Source: Mesobacillus jeotgali (GTDB taxonomy: Bacteria > Bacillota > Bacilli > Bacillales > Cytobacillaceae). Taken from it: a DNA stretch of 64,000 nucleotides. The position numbers and the translations under genes were made by a program. The notes under the pieces are model-generated. The model was not told the origin of the DNA. It worked only from the letters and a program-made list of their open reading frames with translations, and searched no databases. Within the stretch, counting starts at the first letter, position 1, and each line of letters opens with the position of its first letter. Shown one piece after another: positions 22,152 to 32,790 of this stretch. Where the stretch lies: the NCBI RefSeq assembly GCF_014856545.2, contig NZ_CP109811.1, positions 1,296,001-1,360,000 on the forward strand. The letters run 5' to 3'.

Positions 22152-23231
22152 ATGGAAGGATATCTGCATCTGGCTGACGGCAAAACATTTCAGGGGCACT
22201 TACACGGATCGCTAGCTGAAGAAGGCATTGCCGGTGAGATAGTTTTTTTTACAGGAATGACGGGTTATCAAGAAGTATTGACTGATCCTTCATACAAGAA
22301 TCAAATCATTGTTTTCACGTATCCGCTGATTGGCAACTATGGAATCAATGAGAAAGATTTTGAAAGCAAAAAGCCACATGTTGCGGGAGTAGTTGTTTTT
22401 GAAGCTGCAAAAACAGCATACCACTATGAAGCACAGCACTCATTCACTGAGTATCTGGAAAAGTGGGATATCCCATTATTAGAGCATGTTGATACTCGTG
22501 AGCTCGTAAAATGCATTCGGCAGAATGGAACGATGCCTGCCACTTTATCAAGTGACTCAAAATGTGAATCAAGCTGGGAAACGATCAATGGTCTTAAGAT
22601 GAAGGAAGTATCATCGATGGCACCAGAAACTTTAGGATTTGGAGACACCCATATTGTGTTAATTGATTACGGCTTTAAGAAATCGATCGCAGACTATCTG
22701 GTAAAACAAAACTGCCTGGTGACAATTGTTCCTTATAACTATAGCTTTGAACAAATTGCAGCATTAAAGCCTGATGGTGTGCTCCTATCCAATGGACCTG
22801 GGGATCCGAAGGAATTATTTGGGCAGCTGCATGAAATCAGGAAAATAATCGAGCATTATCCTGTATTGGGGATTTGCCTTGGGCATCAGCTGGCAGCGCT
22901 GGCTCTTGGAGGAAATACAAACAAAATGCTCTTTGGCCATCGAGGTGCAAATCAGCCAATTTACGATGTGAAAAGCAACCGGGTGTTCATGTCCTCGCAA
23001 AACCACAGCTATGCTGTTGATCCTAAAAGTATCGGCAGTACAGGATTGAAGGTCCGTTTCTTCAATCAAAATGATCAGTCAATCGAAGGTCTTTACCATG
23101 AAAAATGGCCGATGATGACAGTCCAGTTCCACCCGGAAGCAAGCCCCGGACCTGAGGACAGTGTATTCATATTTGAAGATTTCATCAATACAGTCAAATA
23201 CAGAAAACGGAGAGAAGTCAGCTATGCCTAA
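22152..23231 (+). CDS. carA: Carbamoyl-phosphate synthase small subunit (arginine-specific)
   Basis: A 359-residue glutaminase subunit. The ATG at 22152 follows TTGGAG (22137-22142). Motifs are GEIVFFTGMTGYQEVLTDPS in the N-terminal half and the class I amidotransferase triad: Cys in VLGICLGHQLAALALGG and His/Glu in VQFHPEASPGPE. The location inside the arg operon, as in B. subtilis, marks it as the arginine-pathway copy rather than the pyrimidine one. The AT-rich leader (ATGTATAAAAATAAATAT, about 22101) could be an extra ARG box. Overlaps carB by 8 bp. Confidence 0.94.
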   Translation: MEGYLHLADGKTFQGHLHGSLAEEGIAGEIVFFTGMTGYQEVLTDPSYKNQIIVFTYPLIGNYGINEKDFESKKPHVAGVVVFEAAKTAYHYEAQHSFTEYLEKWDIPLLEHVDTRELVKCIRQNGTMPATLSSDSKCESSWETINGLKMKEVSSMAPETLGFGDTHIVLIDYGFKKSIADYLVKQNCLVTIVPYNYSFEQIAALKPDGVLLSNGPGDPKELFGQLHEIRKIIEHYPVLGICLGHQLAALALGGNTNKMLFGHRGANQPIYDVKSNRVFMSSQNHSYAVDPKSIGSTGLKVRFFNQNDQSIEGLYHEKWPMMTVQFHPEASPGPEDSVFIFEDFINTVKYRKRREVSYA

Positions 23232-26200
23232 GGATAAAAATGTTAAATCAATACTGGTAATCGGTTCTGGTCCCATTATCATCGGCCAGGCCGCTGAATT
23301 CGATTATGCAGGGACACAGGCCTGCATCGCCTTGAAAGAGGAAGGGTATCGGGTCATTCTTGTAAACAATAACCCGGCAACTGTCATGACGGATCATGTA
23401 TTTGCAGATGCAGTCTATTTTGAACCGATGACGGCAGAAGGGGTAGAAAAAGTGATCCAGCGGGAAAAGCCGGATGGTATTTTAGGGACTCTTGGCGGCC
23501 AGGCAGGATTGAATCTTGTGTTCAAGCTAAGTGAAGAGGGCATTCTCGGAAAGTACGATGTAAAAGTGCTGGGGACCTCGGTTGCAAGCATAAAACAAGG
23601 AGAAGACAGGGAAGCATTCCGCAGCCTGATGCATGAGTTGAATGAACCAGTGCCCGAGAGTGAGATTGTCCAATTTGTTGAAGAGGCGGTGGCCTTTGCA
23701 AACAAAATCGGCTTTCCGTTAATTGTAAGGCCAGCCTACACGCTGGGAGGCACAGGCGGCGGGATAGCCGGGACCAGGGAGGAATTAATCTCTCTTGTAT
23801 CGGGCGGGCTGAATGAGAGCCCGATTAACCAATGCCTGGTTGAAAGAAGCATTGCAGGCTATAAGGAAATCGAATACGAAATGATGCGTGATGCTGCTGG
23901 TACTTGCATCTCTATCTGCAATATGGAGAATATCGACCCGGTTGGCATCCATACCGGTGACTCCATCGTAGTAGCTCCATCACAGACGCTGACGGACCGA
24001 GAGTACCAGATGCTTCGGACATCTGCTGTTAAAATCATTTCTGCACTGAGAATCGTAGGAGGCTGCAACATCCAGTTTGCTCTCGACCCTAAGAGCAAGA
24101 ATTACTTTTTGATTGAAGTGAACCCGCGGGTCAGCAGATCTTCAGCGCTCGCATCAAAAGCGACAGGGTATCCAATCGCAAGGATGGCCGCAAAGCTGGC
24201 AGTCGGATACAATCTTGCCGAGATCATGAATCCTGTTACAGGCAATACTTTCGCCAGCTATGAGCCAGCGCTCGACTATGTAGTGGTGAAAATACCGAAA
24301 TGGCCGTTTGAGCAATTCCCGCAAATAGACAGGAGCTTAGGGACGCAAATGAAGGCAACAGGAGAAGCGATGGCAATTGACCGAAGCTTTGAACGAGCTT
24401 TTATCAAAGCGGTAAGGTCACTGAATAGTAAAGCTCTGGATTTACAACTGCCGGCATTTGAAGCATATTCTGTCGAACAGCTGACTGCTTTGGCTAGAAA
24501 GCAGACAGACCAGAGGGTTTTTGCATTGCTCGAACTGCTGCGTCGGGGCAAGGAAATTCAATCTCTGCATGAAATCACAAAGATTGATTTATTTTTCCTG
24601 AATAAATTCAAGTCTTTGACCGATATTGAGAAGTCGATTGAAGGGCTTGGATTCGAAATGATTACAGGGCCAAAGCTTAGGTCTCTGAAAGAAAAAGGAT
24701 TCAGTGATGCTTTTCTGGCCAAAAAGTGGGGTGTTGGTGATCAGAAGGTCCGGGAGCTGCGGAAGAGCCATGGCATCAAACCAGTTTATAAAATGGTTGA
24801 TACTTGTGCAGCGGAATTTGAATCTGCGTCCAATTATTTTTACTCCAGCTATCTCGGGAAAAACGAAGCTGCAGTTGAAAGCATCAAAAGAAAGGTGCTT
24901 GTCGTTGGCAGCGGTCCGATTAGCATCGGCCAGGGAATTGAGTTTGATTATTGCTCGGTTCATGGCGTTTTTGCACTCAAAGAGGAAAATGTGGAAACAA
25001 TCATGATCAACAATAATCCTGAGACTGTCAGCACTGATTTTGCCATATCGGATCGATTGTATTTTGAACCATTAACATTGGAAGACATCCTGAATGTGAT
25101 TGAGATGGAAGGAATAGAGGAAGTCATTGTCCAATTGGGCGGGCAGACTGCCTTGAATCTGGCGAAGGGTCTTGAGGAAGCGGGAGTCAAGCTGCTGGGA
25201 ACAAGTTCTGCAACCATTGACCTGTTCGAAGACCGGGATCAATTTTATCAGCTGCTCGACAAGCTCAAGATCCCGCGTGTAAAGGGAGAAACAGCTGAGG
25301 ATGAGGCTAAACTGCTATCTGTTGTGGAAGAGTTAGGATATCCAGTTTTAATCCGGCCTTCGTATGTGATTGGCGGACTTAATATGGTGGTACTTCGAGA
25401 TTCGGATGAATTGAAAAGAGTAGTGGGTGAAGGTAACATTCAATACCCAATCCTTGTTGATGAGTACCTTGAAGCAACTGAGGCGGAACTGGATCTTGCG
25501 TCCGATGGAGAGCATGTGCTGATACCGGCCATCATCGAGCATATCGAAAAGACCGGAGTCCATTCTGGGGACAGCTTTTGCATCATCCCGGCTCAAAGCT
25601 TTCCGAAAGAAACGAAGCAGCAGATGGCAGTGTATGCAAAGAAAATCGTGAAGGAATTGAAGTATAAGGGATTAATGAATATCCAATTCATTGTGAAGGA
25701 AAACGAAGTGTATCTGCTTGAAGTCAACCCGCGTTCAAGCAGGACTATGCCAATCGTCAGCAAGGCAGCCGGTGTTGACTTAATAAAAAAGGCAACAAAA
25801 ATATTGCTTGGGAAATATATTTTGTCGAAAGATGAAGTGTTGCTCGACTCTGATGCCCGGTACACAGTCGTGAAGCATCCAGTATTTTCGAACTTTGCAT
25901 TAAAAGGGCTGGATGCCAGGACTGGTCCGCAAATGATTTCGACAGGTGAAGGCATCAGCATTGCATCGACACTTGAAGAGGCACTGCATAAGAGCTTCCA
26001 TTCAATCAGCGGAAAAGCTGTCCAGGGAGACATTGCTTTTGCAGATGAAAATGATTTATTGGAGGCAGGAGGACTTTCAGCCGATTTTCATTTGATTCAT
26101 ATCAATAAAGTATCCGACCAACAAAAAGTGGCAGCATTGTATTGTCCAGGTTCATCTAAAAGGGATGTAACTTTGAGAGAATGGGCTGTCAAGAACAGGA

Positions 26201-26325
26201 AGATCGTATTGACCCAAAAGGAATCTTTATATGCACTGTTAAAAAGTGCGTCGGCCAAGAGCTGGAACGTTAACTCCCTGGATCAATGGCTGGCAGAAAC
26301 TAATAAGGAAGTGATGGCAGAATGA
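23224..26325 (+). CDS. carB: Carbamoyl-phosphate synthase large subunit (arginine-specific)
   Basis: A 1033-residue synthetase with two homologous ATP-grasp halves. Each half opens with a matching motif: [19 protein letters not shown] (about residue 15) and [17 protein letters not shown] (about residue 560). The glycine-rich [10 protein letters not shown] loop and the [20 protein letters not shown] and [18 protein letters not shown] segments are intact. The start is taken at ATG 23224 inside the carA end; upstream in-frame codons lack a ribosome site. Slightly shorter than pyrimidine-type CarB (about 1070), as in B. subtilis. Supplies carbamoyl phosphate to ArgF. Confidence 0.95.
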   Translation: MPKDKNVKSILVIGSGPIIIGQAAEFDYAGTQACIALKEEGYRVILVNNNPATVMTDHVFADAVYFEPMTAEGVEKVIQREKPDGILGTLGGQAGLNLVFKLSEEGILGKYDVKVLGTSVASIKQGEDREAFRSLMHELNEPVPESEIVQFVEEAVAFANKIGFPLIVRPAYTLGGTGGGIAGTREELISLVSGGLNESPINQCLVERSIAGYKEIEYEMMRDAAGTCISICNMENIDPVGIHTGDSIVVAPSQTLTDREYQMLRTSAVKIISALRIVGGCNIQFALDPKSKNYFLIEVNPRVSRSSALASKATGYPIARMAAKLAVGYNLAEIMNPVTGNTFASYEPALDYVVVKIPKWPFEQFPQIDRSLGTQMKATGEAMAIDRSFERAFIKAVRSLNSKALDLQLPAFEAYSVEQLTALARKQTDQRVFALLELLRRGKEIQSLHEITKIDLFFLNKFKSLTDIEKSIEGLGFEMITGPKLRSLKEKGFSDAFLAKKWGVGDQKVRELRKSHGIKPVYKMVDTCAAEFESASNYFYSSYLGKNEAAVESIKRKVLVVGSGPISIGQGIEFDYCSVHGVFALKEENVETIMINNNPETVSTDFAISDRLYFEPLTLEDILNVIEMEGIEEVIVQLGGQTALNLAKGLEEAGVKLLGTSSATIDLFEDRDQFYQLLDKLKIPRVKGETAEDEAKLLSVVEELGYPVLIRPSYVIGGLNMVVLRDSDELKRVVGEGNIQYPILVDEYLEATEAELDLASDGEHVLIPAIIEHIEKTGVHSGDSFCIIPAQSFPKETKQQMAVYAKKIVKELKYKGLMNIQFIVKENEVYLLEVNPRSSRTMPIVSKAAGVDLIKKATKILLGKYILSKDEVLLDSDARYTVVKHPVFSNFALKGLDARTGPQMISTGEGISIASTLEEALHKSFHSISGKAVQGDIAFADENDLLEAGGLSADFHLIHINKVSDQQKVAALYCPGSSKRDVTLREWAVKNRKIVLTQKESLYALLKSASAKSWNVNSLDQWLAETNKEVMAE

Positions 26326-27278
26326 CAGCCCTACAGCAGCTTCATATTGATATAAAAGGCAAGGACTTATTAACTCTGGCTGATTTGGAACCACAGGAAA
26401 TCTTGACATTATTAGAAAAGGCAGTCATCTTGAAGGGAAAAACATTAAAAAAACAATTTGACCAGCCCCTGAAAGGCAAAATACTGGGAATGATCTTTGA
26501 TAAGTCTTCAACGCGAACAAGAGTATCTTTTGAGGTAGGCATGATCCAGCTTGGGGGCAGCGCACTTTATTTAAATGGCAGCGACCTGCAGCTCGGACGG
26601 GGTGAAACAGTGGCAGATACAGCCCAAGTTCTTTCACAATATCTAGATGGCATCATGATCAGAACCTTTTCACACGAGTCAGTTGAAGAATTGGCCCATT
26701 TTGCCGACATACCTGTCATTAACGGTCTGACCGATCTGTATCATCCATGCCAGGCACTTGCTGACCTGCTGACGATTTATGAGAAAAAAGGGAAACTTAA
26801 AGGCCTTAAGCTTGCTTACATCGGTGATGGAAACAATGTTGCCCATTCACTGATGATCGCCTGCACAAAAATCGGGATGGATGTCTCAATTGCTGCTCCA
26901 CAGGGGTACTTCCCGAATGAGGCCATTACAGCCCGCTGTGAAGAATTCGCGTTGATGAGTGGTGCAAATATGGTCATCACCGACTCTCCTGAGGAAGCCG
27001 TAACTGATGCGGACATCATCTATACAGATGTATGGACCAGCATGGGCCAGGAGCTCGAAAATGAGCAGAGGTTAAATGATTTCCATGACTACCAGGTGAA
27101 TGAAGCATTACTCAAAGCAGCAAAGGAAGACTACCTGTTTATGCATTGTCTCCCCGCGCACCGCGGCGAGGAGGTAACAGCAGAAGTCATCGACGGACAG
27201 CACTCCGTCGTATTCGAACAGGCAGGAAACCGGCTCCATGCCCAGAAGGCATTGCTTGTGGAGATATTGAAGGATTAA
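26322..27278 (+). CDS. argF: Ornithine carbamoyltransferase ArgF
   Basis: A 318-residue enzyme forming citrulline from ornithine and carbamoyl phosphate. The phosphate-binding S-T-R-T-R is near residue 64, HPCQALAD near residue 142, and the catalytic [10 protein letters not shown] near residue 276. The ATG overlaps the carB stop (ATGA). Last gene of the operon; argG and argH are not in the window. Confidence 0.95.
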   Translation: MTALQQLHIDIKGKDLLTLADLEPQEILTLLEKAVILKGKTLKKQFDQPLKGKILGMIFDKSSTRTRVSFEVGMIQLGGSALYLNGSDLQLGRGETVADTAQVLSQYLDGIMIRTFSHESVEELAHFADIPVINGLTDLYHPCQALADLLTIYEKKGKLKGLKLAYIGDGNNVAHSLMIACTKIGMDVSIAAPQGYFPNEAITARCEEFALMSGANMVITDSPEEAVTDADIIYTDVWTSMGQELENEQRLNDFHDYQVNEALLKAAKEDYLFMHCLPAHRGEEVTAEVIDGQHSVVFEQAGNRLHAQKALLVEILKD

Positions 27279-27457
27279 GGGCATTGTTGTATAGGACTTC
27301 AGGAAATGCATGTTGAAAAGGTCCTATATAAGGTTCTATACGCCCGAAACAGTGACTGGGTGTGTAAAAAGGTTCTAAAGAAATGTTCTATAAGCCATAA
27401 TGAGTATTCAAGATGCAAAATTGCCAAAAGAGCACATTCCATTAGTAGAGATAATGG

Positions 27458-27490
27458 AAAAACCGGCTAACATGAAGGTAGCCGGTTTTT
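27458..27490 (+). terminator. Terminator after the arginine operon
   Basis: AAAACCGGCTA and TAGCCGGTTTTT form a strong stem with a T tail. The 180 bp between argF and this stem contain GTTCTATA-like motifs but no gene. Confidence 0.82.
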
Positions 27491-27495
27491 GTGTA

Positions 27496-28308
27496 TTAAG
27501 AAAAGAAAAGGACAAGTGGTCCTACAATGAAGCAGTAAATCGCAAAGTACTTTAAGTTTCCGCGCGCCATGATATTCATGAACCATTTTAAAGAGAAGTA
27601 AGAAGCAACCAGTGAAGCGATGAAGGCAAAAATATATGGCACCGCCAGTTCCCCAAGACGTTCATCAAGTAAAAGGTCTGAAAATCCGAGAATCATCCCG
27701 CCGAAACTGACTGGAATATAAAGCAGGAAAGAGTACCTTAATGCAGTTTCCTGTTTCATTCCCAGGCTCATAGCTGCGACAATTGTGGCACCGGAACGAC
27801 TGATGCCGGGAATTAGTGCAACTGCTTGAGCCAGTCCAACAATTATGGCATCTTTAAAGCTTAAATCTCCGTCATTCTTGCGGCCTCGCATGTTTCGGAT
27901 CAGCCAGAGCGCAAGGCCGGTCACTATAAGCGTTACGCCGACAGTTTTAATATGGGAAAGTTCTTTCTCGATAAAGTCTCCGAAAAGAACTCCGATTACA
28001 CCTGCTGGAATGGTTCCGATAATTAGATAAATGATGAACATAAAATCTGATTTTGCTTCGGGATCTTTACTTTTAAGATATGCAATTCCGTTAACAATTA
28101 ACCGGATGATATCGGCTCTGTAAATTAACAAAACAGCAAATAGTGAAGCTGTATTCATTAAAAGGGCAAAACTCAATCCTTCAATTTTCAGTTTAAAAAA
28201 ATGCTCTGCTATCTCAAGGTGTCCGCTTGATGAAACAGGGATTGGTTCGGTGATTCCCTGGAACAGGCCAAGAAATATGTATTTAATCAAGTCATAGAAA
28301 TTTTCCAT
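27496..28308 (-). CDS. uppP: Undecaprenyl-diphosphatase UppP (BacA family)
   Basis: A 270-residue polytopic membrane enzyme that recycles the cell-wall lipid carrier and can give bacitracin resistance. The two signature segments are [21 protein letters not shown] (about residue 17; written here with its Glu and Ser-rich loop) and PGISRSGAT (about residue 163). About eight hydrophobic helices. The start is ATG 28308, preceded by GGAGG about 12 nt away; longer in-frame starts lack a ribosome site. A variant repeat lies just upstream. Confidence 0.93.
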   Translation of the reverse strand: MENFYDLIKYIFLGLFQGITEPIPVSSSGHLEIAEHFFKLKIEGLSFALLMNTASLFAVLLIYRADIIRLIVNGIAYLKSKDPEAKSDFMFIIYLIIGTIPAGVIGVLFGDFIEKELSHIKTVGVTLIVTGLALWLIRNMRGRKNDGDLSFKDAIIVGLAQAVALIPGISRSGATIVAAMSLGMKQETALRYSFLLYIPVSFGGMILGFSDLLLDERLGELAVPYIFAFIASLVASYFSLKWFMNIMARGNLKYFAIYCFIVGPLVLFFS

Positions 28309-28361
28309 AAGTTTTGATTTCCTCCGTTTTTTTAAGATGAGAATAAATTCACTTCGAGAAA

Positions 28362-28452
28362 TATCCAGCTCCAGTGCCCAGCAGGTTTTCAACCACTAAG
28401 GCGGCATTTTTGGCGTGCACCGCTTAAAGTAACAAGGTGCTTACGCTTTTTT
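28362..28452. repeat. Variant of repeat family A with replaced core
   Basis: The ends match the family (ATCCAGCTCCAGTGCC at the left, AAGGTGCTTACGCTTTTTTT at the right), but the middle with CTCGAG and the GAAGTC/GACTTC hairpin is replaced by a different stretch (AGGTTTTCAACCACTAAGGC and following). It sits upstream of uppP on the minus strand. Confidence 0.6.
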
Positions 28453-28574
28453 TCTCATACACACTAATGTACCGTATAACCCTTTTTTTTGGAAGGATAA
28501 AATATGCATAAATACTTTATTTAAATCAGCAAATAATAAAATTGCCGGAATACTTTAATGAAGGAGGAAGGCAA

Positions 28575-28757
28575 ATGGGACAAAGTCATCAGTTCCGTGC
28601 CGGACAAAAGGCACCGAATAATGGTATTTATATTGAAATTGGTGAAACAGGCAGCAATGTCAACAATCCGCAAAAAATTAAACTTAAAGCTGGGGATCGT
28701 TTTCCGGAAAACTCCAACCACAACCGCCACTGGACATACATGCCAAAGTTTAAATAA
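28575..28757 (+). CDS. yjzC: YjzC-family small protein
   Basis: A 60-residue soluble protein, MGQSHQFRAGQKAPNNGIYI at the N terminus and ending NRHWTYMPKFK. The ATG at 28575 follows a perfect AAGGAGG (28561-28567). The sequence and its place after the arginine cluster match B. subtilis yjzC. Function unknown; no membrane segment or cysteine motif. Confidence 0.82.
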   Translation: MGQSHQFRAGQKAPNNGIYIEIGETGSNVNNPQKIKLKAGDRFPENSNHNRHWTYMPKFK

Positions 28758-28806
28758 CTTACGCTGGTACAACCAGGAATTCCGGAAATTTCATACTGTC
28801 TTTCTT

Positions 28807-28831
28807 AAAGCCATCCAGTGCGGATGGCTTT
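28807..28831 (+). terminator. Terminator after yjzC
   Basis: AAAGCCATCC (28807-28816) pairs with GGATGGCTTT (28822-28831). Confidence 0.7.
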
Positions 28832-28882
28832 ACTATTTGGGAATTTTTATTATAATATAATTAAAGGTCAAAAAAGGTCAAA
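28829..28882 (+). promoter_or_regulatory. clpB promoter with CtsR operator
   Basis: TTTACT (28829-28834), 16-bp spacer, TATAAT (28851-28856). Then GGTCAAA-AAA-GGTCAAA (28866-28882), a perfect CtsR heptad repeat, which overlaps the AAGGAG ribosome site at 28881-28886. CtsR bound here would block clpB transcription until heat or protein stress. Confidence 0.85.
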
Positions 28883-28895
28883 GGAGTGGTTGATC

Positions 28896-31496
28896 GTGGA
28901 TATGAATAAAATGACAGAAAGCTTGCAGAATGCCTTTGTATCAGCCCAGACCCTGGCTGTTCAACATAATAACCAGGAAGTTGATGAAGCGCACCTTTTG
29001 CTTGCCTTGCTTGAGCAGGACGGCAATCTGGCTGCAACCTTGCTGACTGGTATCGGAATAAATCTAGATCATTTTACTGAAGAACTAAACAAAATCCTGT
29101 CTAAGAAACCCCAAGTCTTGGGAAGCGGAGCAGAACAAGGGAAATTATACATTACAGCAACACTGCAAAAGGTTTTGGCCCAGGCCGAAAAGGAAATGAA
29201 ACAGTTTGAAGATGACTATTTATCGGTAGAACATGTTTTACTGGCTTTACTTGAGATACCTGGATCTGAAACAGGCGCAGCTTTAAGGAAATTACGAGTT
29301 AACAAAGACACATTAATGGCGAAAATCAATCAGGTTAGGGGGAACCAGAGAGTGACTTCACAAAACCCAGAAGCAACTTATGAAGTGTTGAAAAAATACG
29401 GACGAGATCTTGTGGAGGAAGTCCGGTCAGGAAAGGTCGACCCTGTAATCGGCAGGGACAGTGAGATTCGCAATGTCATCCGGATTCTCTCAAGGAAGAC
29501 GAAGAATAATCCGGTTTTGATCGGGGAGCCAGGTGTAGGTAAGACAGCTATTGTAGAAGGACTGGCACAAAGGATTGTACGGAGAGATGTTCCGGAAGGC
29601 CTGAAGGATAAGACGATTTTTGCGCTGGACATGAGTGCGCTGATCGCAGGCGCGAAATTTCGGGGCGAATTCGAAGAACGACTGAAGGCAGTTTTGAATG
29701 AAGTAAAAAAGAGTGAAGGCAAAATCCTGTTGTTCATTGATGAACTCCATACTATTGTAGGTGCGGGGAAGACTGAGGGAGCAATGGATGCCGGGAATAT
29801 GCTGAAACCAATGCTTGCTCGCGGGGAGCTCCATTGCATTGGGGCGACGACTCTCGATGAACACCGCAAGTATATTGAAAAAGATCCAGCGCTGGAACGC
29901 AGATTCCAGCAGGTACTTGTGCAAGAGCCGGATGTCGAGGATACAGTGTCAATTTTACGAGGATTGAAGGAAAGGTTTGAAATCCACCATGGAGTAAACA
30001 TCCATGACCGTGCGCTGGTAGCTGCTGCTACATTGTCAGATCGGTATATCACAGACAGATTCCTGCCTGACAAGGCGATCGACCTGGTTGATGAGGCTTG
30101 TGCGATGATCCGTACAGAAATTGACTCGATGCCGACTGAGCTTGATGAAGTGACTAGAAGGGTGATGCAGCTCGAAATTGAAGAAGCTGCGTTGACAAAG
30201 GAAAAAGATGATGCGAGCCGCGAGCGACTCGAAACTCTTCGCAAGGAACTCGCCAACTTGAGGGAAAAAGCGAATGCAATGAAATCGAGATGGCAGAAGG
30301 AAAAGGAAGGCATCCAAAAGGTACAGGAACAGCGGGAGCTGCTTGAAAAGCTTCGACGAGAGCTGGAAAAAGCAGAAAATGACTATGACTTGAACAAAGC
30401 CGCTGAATTAAGGCATGGCCGTATCCCTTCTCTTGAAAAAGAATTGAAAGAGCTTGAATTGGAAGTTAGCAAAAATGAGGGAGAAAGGCTTCTTCGCGAG
30501 GAAGTGACCGAAGAAGAAATTGCCGGAATCGTTTCAAGGTGGACGGGCATACCTGTGATGAAGCTGGTGGAAGGCGAACGCGAAAAGCTTCTGAAGCTTG
30601 AGACTATTTTGCATGAACGCGTTGTCGGACAGGATGAAGCAGTATCACTAGTTTCTGACGCGGTCCTCAGGGCAAGAGCTGGCATCAAGGATCCAAATAG
30701 GCCAATCGGTTCGTTCATTTTCCTTGGACCTACCGGAGTCGGTAAAACAGAATTGGCCAAAACTCTTGCACAGTCATTATTTGATAGTGAAGAGCATATC
30801 ATCCGGATCGATATGTCTGAGTATATGGAAAAACATGCAGTATCAAGGCTGATCGGCGCACCTCCTGGATATGTTGGGTATGAAGAAGGCGGCCAGCTTA
30901 CTGAAGCCGTCAGAAGGAATCCTTACTCTGTTATCCTTCTCGATGAAGTAGAGAAAGCACATCCGGAAGTTTTCAATATCCTTTTGCAAATGCTTGATGA
31001 TGGACGGGTAACCGATTCTCAGGGTAGAGTGGTCGATTTTAAGAATACCGTAATTATCATGACGTCCAATATTGGATCTCATCATTTGCTCGACCGACAG
31101 GAAGGGGATGAAGAAATCTCTTCAGAAACGAGGGATCTGGTGATGGGACAACTGCGCAGCCATTTCCGTCCGGAATTCCTTAATCGTGTAGATGAAATCA
31201 TTTTGTTTAAGCCTTTGGCATTAAAGGAAATCAAACTGATTGTCGGAAAACTAGTAAAGAATTTACAAGCAAGGCTCGCTGACCAGCAGATCCAGCTGAC
31301 AATCACGGATGACGCAAAAGAGTTTTTAGCTGAACATGGATTCGATCCCGTGTACGGCGCGAGGCCATTGAAGCGATTTATCCAGAGGAGTCTGGAAACT
31401 AAGCTTGCTAGGGAAATCATTGCAGGCAGGATCAAAGAGAAAAGCCAGGTAGAAATTGGAGTTGAAAATGGGGATATCTCGTTGAGCATTATATAG
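28896..31496 (+). CDS. clpB: ATP-dependent disaggregase ClpB
   Basis: An 866-residue AAA+ chaperone. The GTG at 28896 has 9-nt spacing from AAGGAG; the ATG at 28902 is the alternative. Layout: N domain with two Clp repeats (about 1-150), AAA-1 with Walker [14 protein letters not shown] (about 207), a long charged coiled-coil middle domain (about 410-525) that marks ClpB against ClpC/ClpE, and AAA-2 with [13 protein letters not shown] (about 612). No ClpP-binding IGF/L loop was noticed. It rescues aggregated proteins with DnaK. B. subtilis lacks clpB, so it is an addition to the syntenic order here. Confidence 0.95.
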   Translation: MDMNKMTESLQNAFVSAQTLAVQHNNQEVDEAHLLLALLEQDGNLAATLLTGIGINLDHFTEELNKILSKKPQVLGSGAEQGKLYITATLQKVLAQAEKEMKQFEDDYLSVEHVLLALLEIPGSETGAALRKLRVNKDTLMAKINQVRGNQRVTSQNPEATYEVLKKYGRDLVEEVRSGKVDPVIGRDSEIRNVIRILSRKTKNNPVLIGEPGVGKTAIVEGLAQRIVRRDVPEGLKDKTIFALDMSALIAGAKFRGEFEERLKAVLNEVKKSEGKILLFIDELHTIVGAGKTEGAMDAGNMLKPMLARGELHCIGATTLDEHRKYIEKDPALERRFQQVLVQEPDVEDTVSILRGLKERFEIHHGVNIHDRALVAAATLSDRYITDRFLPDKAIDLVDEACAMIRTEIDSMPTELDEVTRRVMQLEIEEAALTKEKDDASRERLETLRKELANLREKANAMKSRWQKEKEGIQKVQEQRELLEKLRRELEKAENDYDLNKAAELRHGRIPSLEKELKELELEVSKNEGERLLREEVTEEEIAGIVSRWTGIPVMKLVEGEREKLLKLETILHERVVGQDEAVSLVSDAVLRARAGIKDPNRPIGSFIFLGPTGVGKTELAKTLAQSLFDSEEHIIRIDMSEYMEKHAVSRLIGAPPGYVGYEEGGQLTEAVRRNPYSVILLDEVEKAHPEVFNILLQMLDDGRVTDSQGRVVDFKNTVIIMTSNIGSHHLLDRQEGDEEISSETRDLVMGQLRSHFRPEFLNRVDEIILFKPLALKEIKLIVGKLVKNLQARLADQQIQLTITDDAKEFLAEHGFDPVYGARPLKRFIQRSLETKLAREIIAGRIKEKSQVEIGVENGDISLSII

Positions 31497-31500
31497 AATG

Positions 31501-31531
31501 AAAAAAGTCATCCGTTTTGGATGACTTTTTT
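31501..31531. terminator. Terminator between clpB and yjzD
   Basis: AAAAAAGTCATCC (31501-31513) and GGATGACTTTTTT (31519-31531) form a perfect 13-bp stem with A and T ends, usable from both sides. Confidence 0.88.
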
Positions 31532-31536
31532 ATGTA

Positions 31537-31734
31537 CTAATGACTATGATTTTCTTCAGAACCATTTGGAAGAACTGCAGGAATCACAAGGATAATGATT
31601 GTGGCCACAACAGCAATAATCGCACTTTGAGCTAAGTCCAATCCAACGCCGATCATCGCGCCAGCTACGTAATTTAGCATTAGAACCAGAAGGAATGTCC
31701 AGAGTAAAGTCCAGAAATATTTCACGAATTTCAC
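31537..31734 (-). CDS. yjzD: YjzD family (DUF2929) small membrane protein
   Basis: A 65-residue protein with two hydrophobic helices (FWTLLWTFLLVLMLNYVAGA and AIIAVVATIIILVIPAVL) and a charged tail SEENHSH. It matches B. subtilis YjzD in place and character. The ribosome site AGGTG precedes the ATG at 31734. Function not established. The 250 bp upstream to yjaU holds a palindrome ATGAAAAGCGTTTTCAT (31804-31820) but no gene. Confidence 0.8.
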   Translation of the reverse strand: MKFVKYFWTLLWTFLLVLMLNYVAGAMIGVGLDLAQSAIIAVVATIIILVIPAVLPNGSEENHSH

Positions 31735-31984
31735 CTCTTACATTATTAAATCTTTTCTCATCTTACCACAAGCCATATAAATTATAAATGAATTTTAAAT
31801 AAAATGAAAAGCGTTTTCATAGAACAATTCCATTTTTCCGAAACTTGATAGTATTAAATTTGCCGGAATCATGAAAATTCGCGCAAAGCAAAGGATTAAT
31901 ATGGAAAAATGGGCAAACCCCCTTTCATTTCCTGTTAAACTACATACAGTAATATGAATAATCTGTAGGGAAGGGGTTGGTAAG

Positions 31985-32722
31985 ATGGAGAGCCGGAACT
32001 TTAAACTGGATACCGAATGGAATGTCATCCATTATCCTGAAAGGCCAAATGGTTTCGGTATCCTGACGATTGGAGATGAAAGGCACTTTGTGAACAGCAG
32101 CAGCAGCTTCTGGACGCAGAATGAGGGTAAACGTTCACTGTTGAACATTTGGAAAAAGGAAGGGTATACTGTTTTCTATTCGAATTTATATGGAAGACAT
32201 TGGGGAAGTGAAAAGGCTGTGGAATTAACTCTGAGACTGTGCAGCCATATCGTCCGTAATGAAATATTGAATACTTCCTTCCATTTAGTGGCTGAGGGCA
32301 TGGGGGCACTTGTGGCCTTGAAATTATTAAAGCATAGTGATCTTAAAATAAGGAGCCTGGTCCTGATCAATCCCGTCCTTTCTCTCAGTACCCAACTGGA
32401 GCAGGAAAAAGAGAATAAGTTTTTTTATAAAAAGCTTGTCGCGGAACTCGAAGCGGCTTATGAAACAGACATTAAGACACTCCTTGAAAGCCTTGAAGGC
32501 GAATCTTCCACACCCGCATTCAATAATGAAACCCCAGTGAAGATCATCCATGTATTATCAGGAAACAGGGCTTACAAGCAATCAAGTATTATTAAGGAAC
32601 TGTCAGTTGAATGGGAAAAGGATGACCTGCCGGTTACCATAAGCTATGTTCTTCCAGAAAAAATGCTTCAAGTAGGAAGCCAAATCGTTCAGTATTTTAG
32701 AAAACATGAGCAAGTCCTTTAA
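31985..32722 (+). CDS. yjaU: YjaU-like alpha/beta-hydrolase-fold protein
   Basis: A 245-residue protein with an alpha/beta-hydrolase feel (LLNIWKKEGYTVFYSN, LVLINPVLSL, KIIHVLSGN). Where the G-x-S-x-G elbow is expected, FHLVAEGMGALVAL reads A-E-G-M-G, so the serine nucleophile appears to be missing. It may be a non-catalytic or regulatory relative. Position between yjzD and yjaV matches B. subtilis. ATG at 31985 after AAGGGG. Confidence 0.72.
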   Translation: MESRNFKLDTEWNVIHYPERPNGFGILTIGDERHFVNSSSSFWTQNEGKRSLLNIWKKEGYTVFYSNLYGRHWGSEKAVELTLRLCSHIVRNEILNTSFHLVAEGMGALVALKLLKHSDLKIRSLVLINPVLSLSTQLEQEKENKFFYKKLVAELEAAYETDIKTLLESLEGESSTPAFNNETPVKIIHVLSGNRAYKQSSIIKELSVEWEKDDLPVTISYVLPEKMLQVGSQIVQYFRKHEQVL

Positions 32723-32790
32723 CTCCCTGCAAATATTTTCAAGTTTCTATTCATAGGATACAAGAGAGTATTTGCAAGGGGGAATTCAAT

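Noticed and set aside
28558-28860. 100-codon frame overlapping yjzC
   Set aside because: Shifted frame relative to yjzC, lacks a properly placed ribosome site and crosses the terminator.
31804-31820. Catabolite-responsive (cre) site ATGAAAAGCGTTTTCAT
   Set aside because: The palindrome is one base longer between the TG and CA ends than a CcpA cre site, so it fits the consensus poorly on either strand.
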